Assembly: GCA_016183615.1 (NCBI GenBank)
Contig: JACPEG010000013.1
Location: 1-64,000 of the forward strand
Length of the DNA stretch: 64,000 nt
Source: Betaproteobacteria bacterium
GTDB lineage: Bacteria > Pseudomonadota > Gammaproteobacteria > Burkholderiales > UBA6910
Direction: 5' to 3'
The notes under the pieces are model-generated. The model was not told where the DNA came from and made no database searches. It saw nothing but the letters and a program-made list of their open reading frames with translations. A program made the position numbers and the translations under genes. Below, piece by piece: positions 49,453 through 58,575 of this stretch. Within the stretch, counting starts at the first letter, position 1. The number at the start of each line of letters is the position of its first letter.

Positions 49453-50469
49453 ATGAGCATCCTGATTACGGGGGTTGCGGGCTTCATCGGTTTTCAGGTT
49501 GCCGGGCGCCTGCTGGAGCAGGGCGAGGCGGTATTCGGCATCGACAACCTGAACGACTACTACGACGTCACCCTGAAGGAAGCCCGTCTCGCGCGTCTCC
49601 GGACACACCCCGGGTTTACCTTCCGCAAGCTCGACATCGTGGACCGGCAAGACGTCGCAGGCCTGTTTGCCGGCCGGCGCTTCGATCGCGTCCTGCATCT
49701 CGCCGCCCAGGCCGGCGTGCGCTATTCGATCCGGAATCCGCACGCCTACGTCGATGCCAACCTCGCCGGCTTCGTCAACATCCTGGAAGGCTGCCGCCAT
49801 TCGCAAGTGGGTCACCTGGTTTTCGCCTCGTCGAGTTCGGTCTACGGAGCGAACACCCGGCTGCCCTTTTCCGAGCGCGACAACGTGGACCATCCGGTGT
49901 CCCTCTACGCCGCCACCAAGAAGGCGAACGAGTTGATGGCCCACAGCTACGCCCACCTCTACGGCCTGCCGTGCACCGGCCTACGGTTTTTCACCGTGTA
50001 TGGCCCCTGGGGCCGGCCCGACATGGCGCTGTTCAGGTTCACCGAAGGCATCCTCGCCGGGAAGCCCATCCCGGTATTCAACCGGGGAGAGATGATCCGC
50101 GACTTCACCTACATCGACGACATCGTCGAGGGCATCGTCCGGGTGATGGACCGGCCGGCGGCGGCCAATCCCGACTGGAGCGGAAATTCGCCCGACCCGG
50201 CGACCAGCTACGCCCCGTACCGCATCTACAACATCGGCAACAACCGCCCGGTGAAGCTCATGCGCTACATCGAGGTGCTGGAGCGGTGTCTCGGAAGAAA
50301 AGCCGTCCTGGACCTGCTTCCGCTGCAGCCGGGGGACGTGCCGGCCACCACGGCGGACGTCACGGCGCTCGGGGCGGCCGTGGGCTTTCAGCCCGGGACC
50401 ACGGTGGAGGACGGGGTTGCCCGGTTCGTCGAGTGGTACAAAGCCTATTACCGGGTGGGCGGGGCGTAA
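49453..50469 (+). CDS. UDP-glucuronate 4-epimerase-like protein
   Basis: 338 aa extended [23 protein letters not shown], then [40 protein letters not shown] and [20 protein letters not shown], with Tyr-x3-Lys in [20 protein letters not shown], are close to CapI/LspL-type UDP-GlcA 4-epimerases. [20 protein letters not shown] and [20 protein letters not shown] follow. It would give UDP-galacturonate, or UDP-GalNAcA if it acts on the product of the divergent dehydrogenase. The only + strand gene between 24.5 and 58.5 kb. Confidence 0.85.
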   Translation: MSILITGVAGFIGFQVAGRLLEQGEAVFGIDNLNDYYDVTLKEARLARLRTHPGFTFRKLDIVDRQDVAGLFAGRRFDRVLHLAAQAGVRYSIRNPHAYVDANLAGFVNILEGCRHSQVGHLVFASSSSVYGANTRLPFSERDNVDHPVSLYAATKKANELMAHSYAHLYGLPCTGLRFFTVYGPWGRPDMALFRFTEGILAGKPIPVFNRGEMIRDFTYIDDIVEGIVRVMDRPAAANPDWSGNSPDPATSYAPYRIYNIGNNRPVKLMRYIEVLERCLGRKAVLDLLPLQPGDVPATTADVTALGAAVGFQPGTTVEDGVARFVEWYKAYYRVGGA

Positions 50470-50483
50470 GAGCCGGCGAGCTC

Positions 50484-50772
50484 GTAGGGCGGAACCACGC
50501 AGTGGGTTCCGCCGGGCATTGATTGGTGGAACCCGCATTCGCGGTTCCACCCTACGGGCTGCTCCCTCTTGCGCGAAGGCTGATCGAAGCCGTAGGGCGG
50601 AACCACGCAGTGGGTTCCGCCGGGCATTGATTGGTGGAACCCGCGTTCGCGGTTCCACCCTACGGGCTGCTCCCCCTTGCGCGAAGGCTGATCGAAGCCG
50701 TAGGGCGGAACCACGCAGTGGGTTCCGCCGGGCATTGATTGGTGGAACCCGCGTTTGCGGTTCCACCCTACG
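50484..50772. repeat. tandem array of 108-bp GTAGGGCGGAACC units, family D
   Basis: Unit starts are at 50484, 50592 and 50700, exactly 108 bp apart. Two full units and about two thirds of a third are present. Each holds GTAGGGCGGAACC...GGTTCCGCCGG and GGTGGAACCCGC...GCGGTTCCACCCTAC, i.e. two hairpins with outer GTAGG/CCTAC heads, then a 33-bp spacer CTGCTCCCTCTTGCGCGAAG-related. Differences between units are few. The last CTAC gives the TAG stop of the gene on the minus strand. Confidence 0.92.
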
Positions 50773-52696
50773 AGCTCCCCGCGGTTGCCGGGTCGCGGCG
50801 CTTTCCGGGATGGGGATCGACGCTGCGGGGAAACTCGAATTTCCGCGGAGCAAAACCGAAATCGCGGGTGGCGGCGAGGTGGTCGAAATCGAGATCCAGG
50901 TTGATCCGCGCCACCATCTCCGGATTGAGATGGCGGTAGCCAGGAAGCACCGAGGCCGCTTTCACCAGCAGGGCGTAGGCCGCCAGCGGAATCCTGATGA
51001 TCCGGGGCTTCTTCCCCAGACCGGCGAAAATCGCCTCCACCATTTGCCGGTAAGTCAGCGTCTCGCCGCCGCTCAGGTTGTAGGCCCGGTTGCGGGTGGC
51101 CGGGCAATCGAGCGCCGCCAGGCAGGCGGCTGCGAGATCGTCGGCGTGCACCGGCCGGCGCAGCCCTGTGCCCTCTCCCACGATCGGAAAGAAATGGAAC
51201 CGGCGTATGAAGTTCGCGATGGTGGTGACGTTCTTGTCCATCCCGCAGCCGTAAATCAGGGTGGGGCGGAACACGGTCCAGGCGATGCCGTTTTCAGGGC
51301 ACTTCGTCGCCAGCAGCTCCTCCCCGTGAATCAGCTCCCGCACAAACGTCTGCTCCTTGGGATCGGCGGATGCGAGCTTGCTGTAGCGGCTGGTGGAACC
51401 GAAGGCCACGATCCGCCTCACCCCCATCCGGACCAGCGTATCCATCATAGGGGGAAGCGTTCCGAGGGGAGCGAGGTGGATCAGAACCTGCGCGCCGACG
51501 AGCTGTTCCATGGACTTTGCGTCGTGCGCGATATCGATTTGATGCCAGGCGACGCCATCCCCGGCGGCGCACACCGCGGCCGGCGGCCGGCGGCTGACGG
51601 CGTGAACCCGGTAACCCGCGTCCCGCAGCCTCGGGATCAGGAAGTGGCCGATCTGGCTGGTGGCCCCGGTGACGACGACCCCCGGCAGGGAAGCCGGCGG
51701 CCGATCCGCAGCGGCCACGGGCAAGGCGGGGAGCGGCGCCGTTGCGGCCTGTCCGGTTCCGGGGAAAAACAATTTCCTGACGGCCAGGCATGCGGCGATG
51801 TACGCGAACCGGACCCAGACCGCCACGATGACCATGAACATCAGCGCCGTCGGATAGCGGTGCCGGAAAAATTTCCGGTAAAACCGGATCATGCCCCTGT
51901 GCTTGTGCCATTCCACGCGAATCGGCCGGCCCGCGCTTCCCACCCCCTTGGCGTGAGAGATTTCAACGTCGGGAACGAACAGGATCGTGAGTCCGGCCCG
52001 GCGGAAACGCATGCACCAGTCCAGGTCCTCGCAGTGCAGGAAGTAACCGTCGTCCATCGGGCCGACCTTGAGCAGCGCGCTCCGGCGCACGAACATGAAG
52101 GCGCCGGAGATCGCCTCCACCGGGGCCGGGCCGTCGGGAAGCGGCTGGCCGGTGAGAATGAAGCTGCTGAAGCGGGGATGGTTGCGGAAAATCCGCGACA
52201 GCCGGAAAACCCGCACGAACGCGCGCCAGGGGGTGGGCACGTAGCGCCGGCACCCGGGCTGCTCGCTGCCGTCGGGGTTGCAGATCAGGCATCCCGCCAT
52301 GCCGGCATCCGGCCGGGCCTCCATCACCGCGCGCATGCGCTCCACGGCGTCGGGCCGGATGATGCAGTCGGGGTTGAGGAACAGCAGGTAATCGCCGCCC
52401 GCCATGGGCAGCACCGCGTTGTTGGCCCGGGCGAAGCCGAGATTCGCCCCGTTTTCCACAATGCGGACCCGGGGGTCGTTTGCGAGAACGCGCCGCAAAA
52501 GGCCGATGCTGCCGTCGCTGGAGCCGTTGTCCGAGACGATCACCTCGACCGGCACGCTCGAGGCCAGCACCGAGCGCACGCAGTGCGCCAGCAGCTCGCC
52601 GCCGTTGAAGTTGACGACGATGACGGATACCAGGCGACCCGCGCCTGCGGGCGCCGGCCGCGGCTCAGAGTCTTCCGGTCCGGCCCTGGATGCCAT
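50768..52696 (-). CDS. GT2 glycosyltransferase fused to an NAD-dependent epimerase domain
   Basis: 642 aa. Residues 20-270: GT2 of the WbbL rhamnosyltransferase type (SVIVVNFNGGELLAHCVRSV, LLFLNPDCIIRPDA as metal site, HCEDLDWCMRFRRAGL). One or two hydrophobic helices follow (TALMFMVIVAVWVRFAYIAA). Residues about 340-610: SDR domain with VVVTGATSQIGHFLIPRLRD, STSRYSKLASADPKE and VFRPTLIYGCGMDKN, then NLSGGETLTYRQMVEAIFAG. The Tyr-x3-Lys pair is not obvious in the second domain. Its 32-base overlap with the upstream GT2 gene indicates coupling. No frameshift mark between the halves. Confidence 0.85.
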   Translation of the reverse strand: MASRAGPEDSEPRPAPAGAGRLVSVIVVNFNGGELLAHCVRSVLASSVPVEVIVSDNGSSDGSIGLLRRVLANDPRVRIVENGANLGFARANNAVLPMAGGDYLLFLNPDCIIRPDAVERMRAVMEARPDAGMAGCLICNPDGSEQPGCRRYVPTPWRAFVRVFRLSRIFRNHPRFSSFILTGQPLPDGPAPVEAISGAFMFVRRSALLKVGPMDDGYFLHCEDLDWCMRFRRAGLTILFVPDVEISHAKGVGSAGRPIRVEWHKHRGMIRFYRKFFRHRYPTALMFMVIVAVWVRFAYIAACLAVRKLFFPGTGQAATAPLPALPVAAADRPPASLPGVVVTGATSQIGHFLIPRLRDAGYRVHAVSRRPPAAVCAAGDGVAWHQIDIAHDAKSMEQLVGAQVLIHLAPLGTLPPMMDTLVRMGVRRIVAFGSTSRYSKLASADPKEQTFVRELIHGEELLATKCPENGIAWTVFRPTLIYGCGMDKNVTTIANFIRRFHFFPIVGEGTGLRRPVHADDLAAACLAALDCPATRNRAYNLSGGETLTYRQMVEAIFAGLGKKPRIIRIPLAAYALLVKAASVLPGYRHLNPEMVARINLDLDFDHLAATRDFGFAPRKFEFPRSVDPHPGKRRDPATAGSS

Positions 52697-53585
52697 CGAC
52701 GAGGCCCCGCAACATCATGCGCGCCTGGCGCAGCCTGGGCGGCGCGGCGAGCGAATAGAACACGAACATTCCGATCAGCCGGAGCAGGTCATTGACCACC
52801 CATTGTAGCGGCGCGTAGCGGCGTTTGTAGAGCAGCACGCTGTTGCGGAAGATGTAATAGTGCCGCAGCGGGCTGTGCAGCGGAAGGTGGCGCCACCGCC
52901 CCAGCCACAGATTGAAGGTGTCGTCGCCGAGACAGTGGGCCATGACCGCGTCGCGCACGCCGTAGGCCCGGTATCCCCTGGCGCGGGCCCTCAGCAGCCA
53001 TTCCGTGTCCACGTGGTCGATGAACAGGCTCTCGTCCATGATTCCGACCTGCTCGACGGTGGCGAGCGAGATCAGCGAGCCCGAGGAGATCAGAAAATCC
53101 ACCGGGATGATCCGCTCCGGCAAGGTCTCGGGCCGCATCCGCCTGAGCCCGAACGGGCCGAAGCGCACAAAAAACGACGAATGGCCCGATGACGGGTCCA
53201 CGTACCTCGGCCCGACCGCGGCCACCCGGGTTCCCGAGGATACCAGCGCGGCGTGCGCATCGAGCAGCGTGGCGACCATGCCGGGCGCCGGCACGCTGTC
53301 CTGATCCAGCAGCAGCACGTAGCCGAAACCCTGCGCCGCGGCCCACTCGATGCCCCTGTTGTGGGCTGCCGCCGGCCCGCGGTTTTCCCCCAGCGGCAGG
53401 AAGCGCGTGGTGGCGTCGGCGAGCGCCTGCAACCGGTCGCGGGCGCTCGGGACGGAACCGTTGTCCACGATCAGGATCTGTTCCACCTGTGCGCGAAGGG
53501 CCTCCAGGCCCTCCCGCAGCCGCGAAACGTCGGGCTGGTGGGTGACGACGACGGCGCAGGTTTTTCCGGTAGAAGGGATCGTCAT
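52665..53585 (-). CDS. GT2 family glycosyltransferase, rhamnosyltransferase type
   Basis: 306 aa. CAVVVTHQPDVSRLREGLEA, then ILIVDNGS, NRGPAAAHNRGIEWAAAQGF and the metal site YVLLLDQDSVPAPGM match the rhamnosyltransferase group (TIGR01556-like). FIDHVDTEWLLRARARGYRA is the acceptor-loop block. There are no dTDP-rhamnose genes nearby, and the CDP-sugar operon it belongs to suggests a different deoxyhexose as donor. Confidence 0.82.
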   Translation of the reverse strand: MTIPSTGKTCAVVVTHQPDVSRLREGLEALRAQVEQILIVDNGSVPSARDRLQALADATTRFLPLGENRGPAAAHNRGIEWAAAQGFGYVLLLDQDSVPAPGMVATLLDAHAALVSSGTRVAAVGPRYVDPSSGHSSFFVRFGPFGLRRMRPETLPERIIPVDFLISSGSLISLATVEQVGIMDESLFIDHVDTEWLLRARARGYRAYGVRDAVMAHCLGDDTFNLWLGRWRHLPLHSPLRHYYIFRNSVLLYKRRYAPLQWVVNDLLRLIGMFVFYSLAAPPRLRQARMMLRGLVDGIQGRTGRL

Positions 53586-53603
53586 CGCGCGATCGGATCC
53601 TGT

Positions 53604-54527
53604 CTAGCTGCAGCCGGAGAGGGAGCGCTGCTTCCACCATTCGATGGTCTGTCGCAGCCCGCCCTCCAGATCGTAGCGGGGCAAAAATCCGATTTTCTCC
53701 CGCAGGATGGTCACATCCGCGGCCAGCCGGTCGGGCTCGCCGGGATCGCTCGGGCGCGCCCCCAGTTGCACCAGTTCCGGCCGGCCCATCAGCCTGCCGA
53801 GGGTGCGCGCCACCTCGGCCACGGGGACGGCCTCGCCGGAGGCGATATTGACCGGTCCCTCCCAGGCACTTTCCATGACCTTCACGAATCCCTCGGCGGC
53901 GTCCGCCACATGCATGAAATCGCGCAGTTGCCGGCCGTGGGTGCAGGCCACCGGCTGCCCGGCGAGCAGCCCCGAAATGATGGAAGGCACCAGCCGGCCG
54001 GCGGGCTCGTGGGGACCGTACAGGAAGAATATCCGGCCCCAGGCGGCGCCCGCGCCGGACTGCCGGGCGGCGCTCTCGATGATGCGGCGCAGGCCGTCCT
54101 TGGCGGCTCCGTAGAGGGTCCGCGGCGCCACCGGGGTGCCGGCCTCGGAAAGGGTCTCGTGGGACCAGTCGTACTCGGCGCAGGTGCCCGCGAGCACTGC
54201 GCGCCGCCCGCCGCATTCGGCGAATCGCCGGAACAGCCGCAGGCTGGCCGCCACCCAGTCCAGGTTTTCCATCGCCGACCAGAACCTGCCCGGCTCCACG
54301 TACCATGCGAAATGCATGAGGTGGGTGGGAGCCACCTCCCGCATGAGGGCGGCAGCCGCGGCCTCCGACAGCAGGTTGCAGGCATGGCGGAATACCCTGC
54401 CCTGGGCCGGTTCCGGCGCCGGCTCCCGGCGCGACACCGCATGCACTTCGTAGCCGCGCTGCGCCAGCAGCGGCACCACCTGCCGCCCGATGAAACCGCT
54501 CGCGCCGGTGACGAGGACCCGGGTCAC
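53604..54527 (-). CDS. NAD(P)-dependent epimerase/reductase of the CDP-sugar operon
   Basis: 307 aa SDR. RVLVTGASGFIGRQVVPLLA binds the cofactor. The active site is LAGTCAEYDWSHETLSEA with Tyr-x3-Lys in PRTLYGAAKDGLRRIIESAA. WGRIFFLYGPHEPAGRLVPS and DFMHVADAAEGFVKVMESAW follow. In a CDP-4-keto-6-deoxyhexose pathway it is the likely 4-ketoreductase. The GTG at 54527 is chosen because it overlaps the stop of the 3,5-epimerase homologue (GTGA) and keeps the Rossmann motif at the start. Confidence 0.82.
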   Translation of the reverse strand: MTRVLVTGASGFIGRQVVPLLAQRGYEVHAVSRREPAPEPAQGRVFRHACNLLSEAAAAALMREVAPTHLMHFAWYVEPGRFWSAMENLDWVAASLRLFRRFAECGGRRAVLAGTCAEYDWSHETLSEAGTPVAPRTLYGAAKDGLRRIIESAARQSGAGAAWGRIFFLYGPHEPAGRLVPSIISGLLAGQPVACTHGRQLRDFMHVADAAEGFVKVMESAWEGPVNIASGEAVPVAEVARTLGRLMGRPELVQLGARPSDPGEPDRLAADVTILREKIGFLPRYDLEGGLRQTIEWWKQRSLSGCS

Positions 54528-55054
54528 GGCGCGAAATCGGGAAAGCCGGCGTCGCGGTCCGACAGGGTCGGCGGGCTGAGGGGCCATTCGATGCCGAACG
54601 CGGGGTCGTTCCAGCGCACGCCCCGCGCCAGCTCGGGGACGTAGGACTCGGTCATCTGGTAGAACACCTCCGCATCGGGCTCCAGGGTCTGGAAGCCGTG
54701 GGCGAAGCCGGGCGGGGCATAGACCGCCCGCCGGTTGTCCTGCGAGAGAAACACCGACACCCACTGGCGGAAGGTGGGCGAGCCGGGGCGCAGATCGATG
54801 ATCACGTCGTAGATCGAGCCGCGGGTGCAGCGCACCAGCTTGCCTTCCGCCTTCGGCGCGGCCTGGAAATGCATGCCGCGCAGGGTGCCGCGGTGGCGGT
54901 TGAAGGAGGTATTGCACTGGGCGAACCCGGCGGGCAGGCCGTGGCGGCCGAACTCGTCGCGGCAGAAGGTGCGGGCGAACATCCCGCGGTCATCCTCCCG
55001 GGATTCGATGTCCACCACCAACGCGCCTTGCAGCCGGGTCTCGGTGAAGACCAT
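54524..55054 (-). CDS. rfbC: RmlC-type 3,5-epimerase acting in a CDP-sugar pathway
   Basis: 176 aa cupin, normal for dTDP-4-dehydrorhamnose 3,5-epimerases. Catalytic His in GTLRGMHFQAAPKAEGKLVR, CTRGSIYDVIIDLRPGSPTF, and the acid/Tyr region in VYAPPGFAHGFQTLEPDAEV-FYQMTESYVPE are intact. RmlA, RmlB and RmlD are not in the window, while RfbF and RfbG are, so its substrate is more likely a CDP-4-keto-6-deoxy (perhaps C-methylated) hexose. Start and upstream stop share one base. Confidence 0.85.
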   Translation of the reverse strand: MVFTETRLQGALVVDIESREDDRGMFARTFCRDEFGRHGLPAGFAQCNTSFNRHRGTLRGMHFQAAPKAEGKLVRCTRGSIYDVIIDLRPGSPTFRQWVSVFLSQDNRRAVYAPPGFAHGFQTLEPDAEVFYQMTESYVPELARGVRWNDPAFGIEWPLSPPTLSDRDAGFPDFAP

Positions 55055-56286
55055 CAGAACTCCTGGATGCGCGGAATCGGCACCACGAATCGGGCGCCCC
55101 AGGAGCGCACCTCGGCCATCTGCTCCATGATTTCGTCCTTGAGGTTCCAGGGCAGGATGAACACGTAATCCGGCGTCGCCGCCAGCAGCGCTTCCGGAGG
55201 GCGGATCGGGATGTGGGTGCCGGGAAGGTGCAGTCCCTGCTTGTGGGGGCTGCGGTCCACCGTGAACTCCATCAACTCGCGGCCGATGCCGCAATAGTTG
55301 AGCAGCGTGTTGCCCTTGGCGGGGGCGCCGTAGCCGATCACCTTCCTGCCGGCCCGCTTCGCCTGGACGAAGAACTCCATCACCTCGCACTTGGTTCTCA
55401 CCACGTCCCCGGCGAAGCCGCGGTAAGCGGCGATGCTGCTGAGGCCGGCCTGCAGCTCGCGCTGCCGCAGCTCCCCGACCCGGGGCTCCGGCCGCCTGCC
55501 GGCGTCGTCGGCATGGGCGGCGAACACCCGCAGCGACCCGCCGTGGGTGGGCAGCTCCTCCACGTCGAAGATTTTCAGGCCGTGGCGGCCGAAGATTTTC
55601 TCCACCACCATGAACGACAGGTAGGAAAAATGCTCGTGGTAGATGGTGTCGAACTGGTTTTCCGCCATCAGCCGCAGAAGATGGGGAAATTCGACCGTGA
55701 TGCAGCCGCCGGGCTTGAGCAGCACCTTGAAGCCGGCGACGAAATCATTGATGTCGGGGACATGCGCCAGCACGTTGTTGGCGGCGATGAGATCGGCGGC
55801 CTTTCCCCCCGCCCTCAGCGCCGAGGCCGTGTCGGTGCCGAAGAACCGGACTTCGGTGGGGATGCCCTTCTGCAGCGCCATCGCCGCGACGTTGGCGGCG
55901 GGCTCGACCCCCAGCACCTGGACGCCCTTCGCCTTGAAATACTGGAGCAGGTAGCCGTCGTTGCTCGCGATTTCCACCACCCGCGAATCGCGGGTCAGGC
56001 CGAGGCGGCGGACCATGGCTTCGGCATAGGCCTGGGCGTGCCTGAGCCAGCTGTCCGAGTAGGACGAAAAGTAGGCGTAGTCGCTGAAGATGTTCTGCGG
56101 GCTCTCGAACTCGCGGAGCTGCACCAGGAAGCACGCGCCGCACACGTAGGCGTGCAGCGGATAGAACGGCTCCATTTGCTGCAGGCGCTCGGCCCGGAGG
56201 AAGGAATTGGACAGGGGAGACATGCCGAGATCGGCAAACGTCTCGGACAGCTCGGCGTCACAGAATCTGCAGCGGTTGGTGGTCAC
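55054..56286 (-). CDS. sugar C-methyltransferase (TylC3/NovU-like)
   Basis: 410 aa. The N-terminal zinc domain has two CxxC pairs (NRCRFCDAEL; YVCGACFLVQL). The SAM domain begins VVEIASNDGYLLQYFKAKGV and contains the active-site block FDTIYHEHFSYLSFMVVEKI. The C-terminal Rossmann domain has VIGYGAPAKGNTLLNYCGIG. Enzymes of this build add a methyl to C3 of 4-keto-deoxy nucleotide sugars. GTG at 56286 (VTTNRCRFC) matches the family start, with 56304 as an alternative. Ten bases separate it from rfbG. Confidence 0.88.
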   Translation of the reverse strand: MTTNRCRFCDAELSETFADLGMSPLSNSFLRAERLQQMEPFYPLHAYVCGACFLVQLREFESPQNIFSDYAYFSSYSDSWLRHAQAYAEAMVRRLGLTRDSRVVEIASNDGYLLQYFKAKGVQVLGVEPAANVAAMALQKGIPTEVRFFGTDTASALRAGGKAADLIAANNVLAHVPDINDFVAGFKVLLKPGGCITVEFPHLLRLMAENQFDTIYHEHFSYLSFMVVEKIFGRHGLKIFDVEELPTHGGSLRVFAAHADDAGRRPEPRVGELRQRELQAGLSSIAAYRGFAGDVVRTKCEVMEFFVQAKRAGRKVIGYGAPAKGNTLLNYCGIGRELMEFTVDRSPHKQGLHLPGTHIPIRPPEALLAATPDYVFILPWNLKDEIMEQMAEVRSWGARFVVPIPRIQEF

Positions 56287-56296
56287 AAGGTCACTT

Positions 56297-57406
56297 TCAA
56301 TCACACGGCTTTGCGCCGCGCCCGGTCCGAGGCCCCGGGCCGGGCAGCGCCTCGTAGCGCCCGATCTGGCCGAGGGTGAAATCCCGCATATCGTCTCCCG
56401 CGTGATACCGGCGATACCAGTCCACCGTCCAGCGCAGCGCATCGGCCAGCGCCAGCCGCGGCCGCCAACCCAGCTTGATCCGCGCCTTGGTCGAGTCGAC
56501 CCTGAGGGTGTGCGCCTCGTGGGGGTGGTCGCCCTCCTGCTGCTGCCAGCGCGCCCCCTCGCCCCACATTTCGACGATGCGGTCGGCGATCCAGCCGACG
56601 GGGCGGGAATCCTCGTCGGCGGGGCCGAAGTTCCAGCCTTCCGCGAACTCCATGCCGTGCTCCCACAGCCGCTCGGCCAGCGCGAGATAACCCGCCAGCG
56701 GCTCCAGCACGTGCTGCCAGGGCCGGATGGCGTTGGGGTTGCGGATCGGCACCGGGCGCCCGGCCAGCAGCGCGCGCATGCAGTCGGGAAGGAGCCGGTC
56801 CTCGGCCCAGTCCCCGCCGCCGATCACGTTGCCGGCGCGGCCCGACGCCACCGCGGCGGATTGCCGCGGCGCCTGGAAAAACGAGCGGCGGTAGGCGGCG
56901 GTCACCAGCTCGGCGCAGCCCTTGCTGCTGCTGTAGGGATCGTGTCCGCCCATCGGCTCGTTTTCCCGGTAAGCCCAGACCCACTCCCGGTTTTCGTAGC
57001 ACTTGTCGCTGGTGATGCTGACCACGGCCCGCACCGACCCGGTCTGGCGCGCCGCCTCCAGCACGTGGACCGTGCCCATCACGTTGGTGGCGTAGGTCTC
57101 GACCGGCTGGGCGTAGGAGCGCCGCACCAGGGACTGGGCGGCCAGGTGGATGACGATGTCCGGGTTGGCCCGCCGCATCGCCGCGAGCAGGGTCTGATAC
57201 TCCCGGATATCCCCGGTGCCGGAATCCATGCCCTGCGCCAGGCCGGTCAGGGAAAACAGGCTGGGATCGGTTTCCGCGGGAAGCGAGAACCCCGTCACCG
57301 TCGCGCCCAGGCGCAGCAGCCAATGGCAAAGCCAGGCGCCCTTGAAGCCGGTATGCCCGGTGACGAAGACCCGCCTGCGATTCCAGAACTGCGGGGACGG
57401 CATCAC
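56297..57406 (-). CDS. rfbG: CDP-glucose 4,6-dehydratase
   Basis: 369 aa. RRVFVTGHTGFKGAWLCHWL, then TGDIREYQTLLAAMRRANPD, HLAAQSLVRRSYAQPVETYA and VVSITSDKCYENREWVWAYR are diagnostic of RfbG/DdhB. The active-site Tyr-x3-Lys is in DPYSSSKGCAELVTAAYRRS. It turns CDP-glucose into CDP-4-keto-6-deoxyglucose. Overlaps rfbF by four bases (a second ATG one codon in is also possible). Confidence 0.93.
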   Translation of the reverse strand: MMPSPQFWNRRRVFVTGHTGFKGAWLCHWLLRLGATVTGFSLPAETDPSLFSLTGLAQGMDSGTGDIREYQTLLAAMRRANPDIVIHLAAQSLVRRSYAQPVETYATNVMGTVHVLEAARQTGSVRAVVSITSDKCYENREWVWAYRENEPMGGHDPYSSSKGCAELVTAAYRRSFFQAPRQSAAVASGRAGNVIGGGDWAEDRLLPDCMRALLAGRPVPIRNPNAIRPWQHVLEPLAGYLALAERLWEHGMEFAEGWNFGPADEDSRPVGWIADRIVEMWGEGARWQQQEGDHPHEAHTLRVDSTKARIKLGWRPRLALADALRWTVDWYRRYHAGDDMRDFTLGQIGRYEALPGPGPRTGRGAKPCD

Positions 57407-58176
57407 CAGGTCTTCCAGGGCGCGTCCCCGGACGCCCAGAGGGATTCCAGGTGCTTCTTGTCGCGCAACGTGTCCATGGGGTGCCAGAAGCCCTCGTGAT
57501 GGTAGGCCGCCAGCTGCCTCTCGCGGGTGAGGCGCTCCAGGGGCTCCCGCTCCCAGACCGTGCTGTCGCCCTCGATGTAGTCGAGCACCTTCGGGGAGAG
57601 CACGAAGAAGCCGCCGTTGATCCAGCTGCCGCCGCCCAGCGGCTTTTCCTGGAACGCGTGCACCATGTGCCCTTGAATGTCGAGGGCGCCGAAGCGGGCC
57701 GGGGGCCGCACCGCGGTCACCGTGGCCAGGCGCCCGCCCTGCCGGTGGTGAGCGACCAGCTTGGCGATGTCGATGTCGGCGACCCCGTCGCCGTAGGTCA
57801 TGCAGAACGGCTCGTCCCCCAGGTACTCGCGCACCCGCCGCAACCTTCCGCCGGTCATCGTGTCAACCCCGGTCTCGACCAGGCTGATGCGCCACGGCTC
57901 GGAGCGGATATGGTGAACTTCCATCGAGTTCTTCGCGACATCCAGGGTCACATCGGACATGTGCAAATAATAGTTGGCGAAATATTCCTTGATCATGTAG
58001 CCCTTGTAGCCCAGGCAAATGATGAACTCGTTGATGCCGAAGGAGGAATAGATCTTCATGATGTGCCAGAGGATGGGCTTCTCCCCGATTTCCACCATCG
58101 GCTTCGGCTTGGCCTCGGTCTCTTCCGACAACCGGGTGCCCATGCCCCCAGCCAGGATTATTGCCTTCTTGATCAT
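57403..58176 (-). CDS. rfbF: glucose-1-phosphate cytidylyltransferase
   Basis: 257 aa. KKAIILAGGMGTRLSEETEA, then KPKPMVEIGEKPILWHIMKI, YSSFGINEFIICLGYKGYMI and CMTYGDGVADIDIAKLVAHH are the standard RfbF/DdhA blocks. VTAVRPPARFGAL and ALVSPKVL-type INGGFFVLSPKVLDYIEGDS follow. It makes CDP-glucose and heads the CDP-sugar operon. Confidence 0.95.
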   Translation of the reverse strand: MIKKAIILAGGMGTRLSEETEAKPKPMVEIGEKPILWHIMKIYSSFGINEFIICLGYKGYMIKEYFANYYLHMSDVTLDVAKNSMEVHHIRSEPWRISLVETGVDTMTGGRLRRVREYLGDEPFCMTYGDGVADIDIAKLVAHHRQGGRLATVTAVRPPARFGALDIQGHMVHAFQEKPLGGGSWINGGFFVLSPKVLDYIEGDSTVWEREPLERLTRERQLAAYHHEGFWHPMDTLRDKKHLESLWASGDAPWKTW

Positions 58177-58575
58177 CCTTCAGTCCTTTGCAGGTCTCAA
58201 ACCCATGACATCGGGACAGCCGGCGCCGCAGTCCGCGCCCGCGGCTTCCCGGAACGGCAAATGAACCGCCCCATGTCGGCGGGCGCGCGGCAATACCGGG
58301 CCTCCGGAAGCGAGTCCGGCGCCTGCGTTTCGGGCGGCTGTCCCTGAAGGCTGCCGGGCGCGACGCGTTCTGCCCGAAACGCCTTTCTCTTGCCTTCCTC
58401 GAACCGCGTTATTATAAAGGCCTTTTGCCCGGGGCTTAAGCGCCGTTCGGCGCGCGCGTGGCGCGCCGCCGGGACGGGCCCGCGCGGGAAATCCGGCCGC
58501 AATTCCCGCGCGCTGGGCAGGTTTTCCCGCCGGAGCTTCCCGAACACGGCGTCATTCAGCGGCTTGTCCGGAGTC
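58177..58575. other. divergent intergenic region, no gene seen
   Basis: About 400 bp between rfbF (minus) and the large glycosyltransferase (plus). A forward frame is open from 58390 but has no family resemblance and poor codon pattern. On the minus strand CCTTTATAAT at 58411-58420 gives a TATAAT that could drive the rfbF operon with a leader of over 200 nt. No riboswitch or terminator pattern recognised. Confidence 0.5.

Noticed and set aside
50484..50772. Possible CRISPR or integron-like array from regular 108-bp spacing
   Set aside because: The whole unit, including the would-be spacer, is repeated. The hairpins have GTAGG heads of REP type and there is no integrase.
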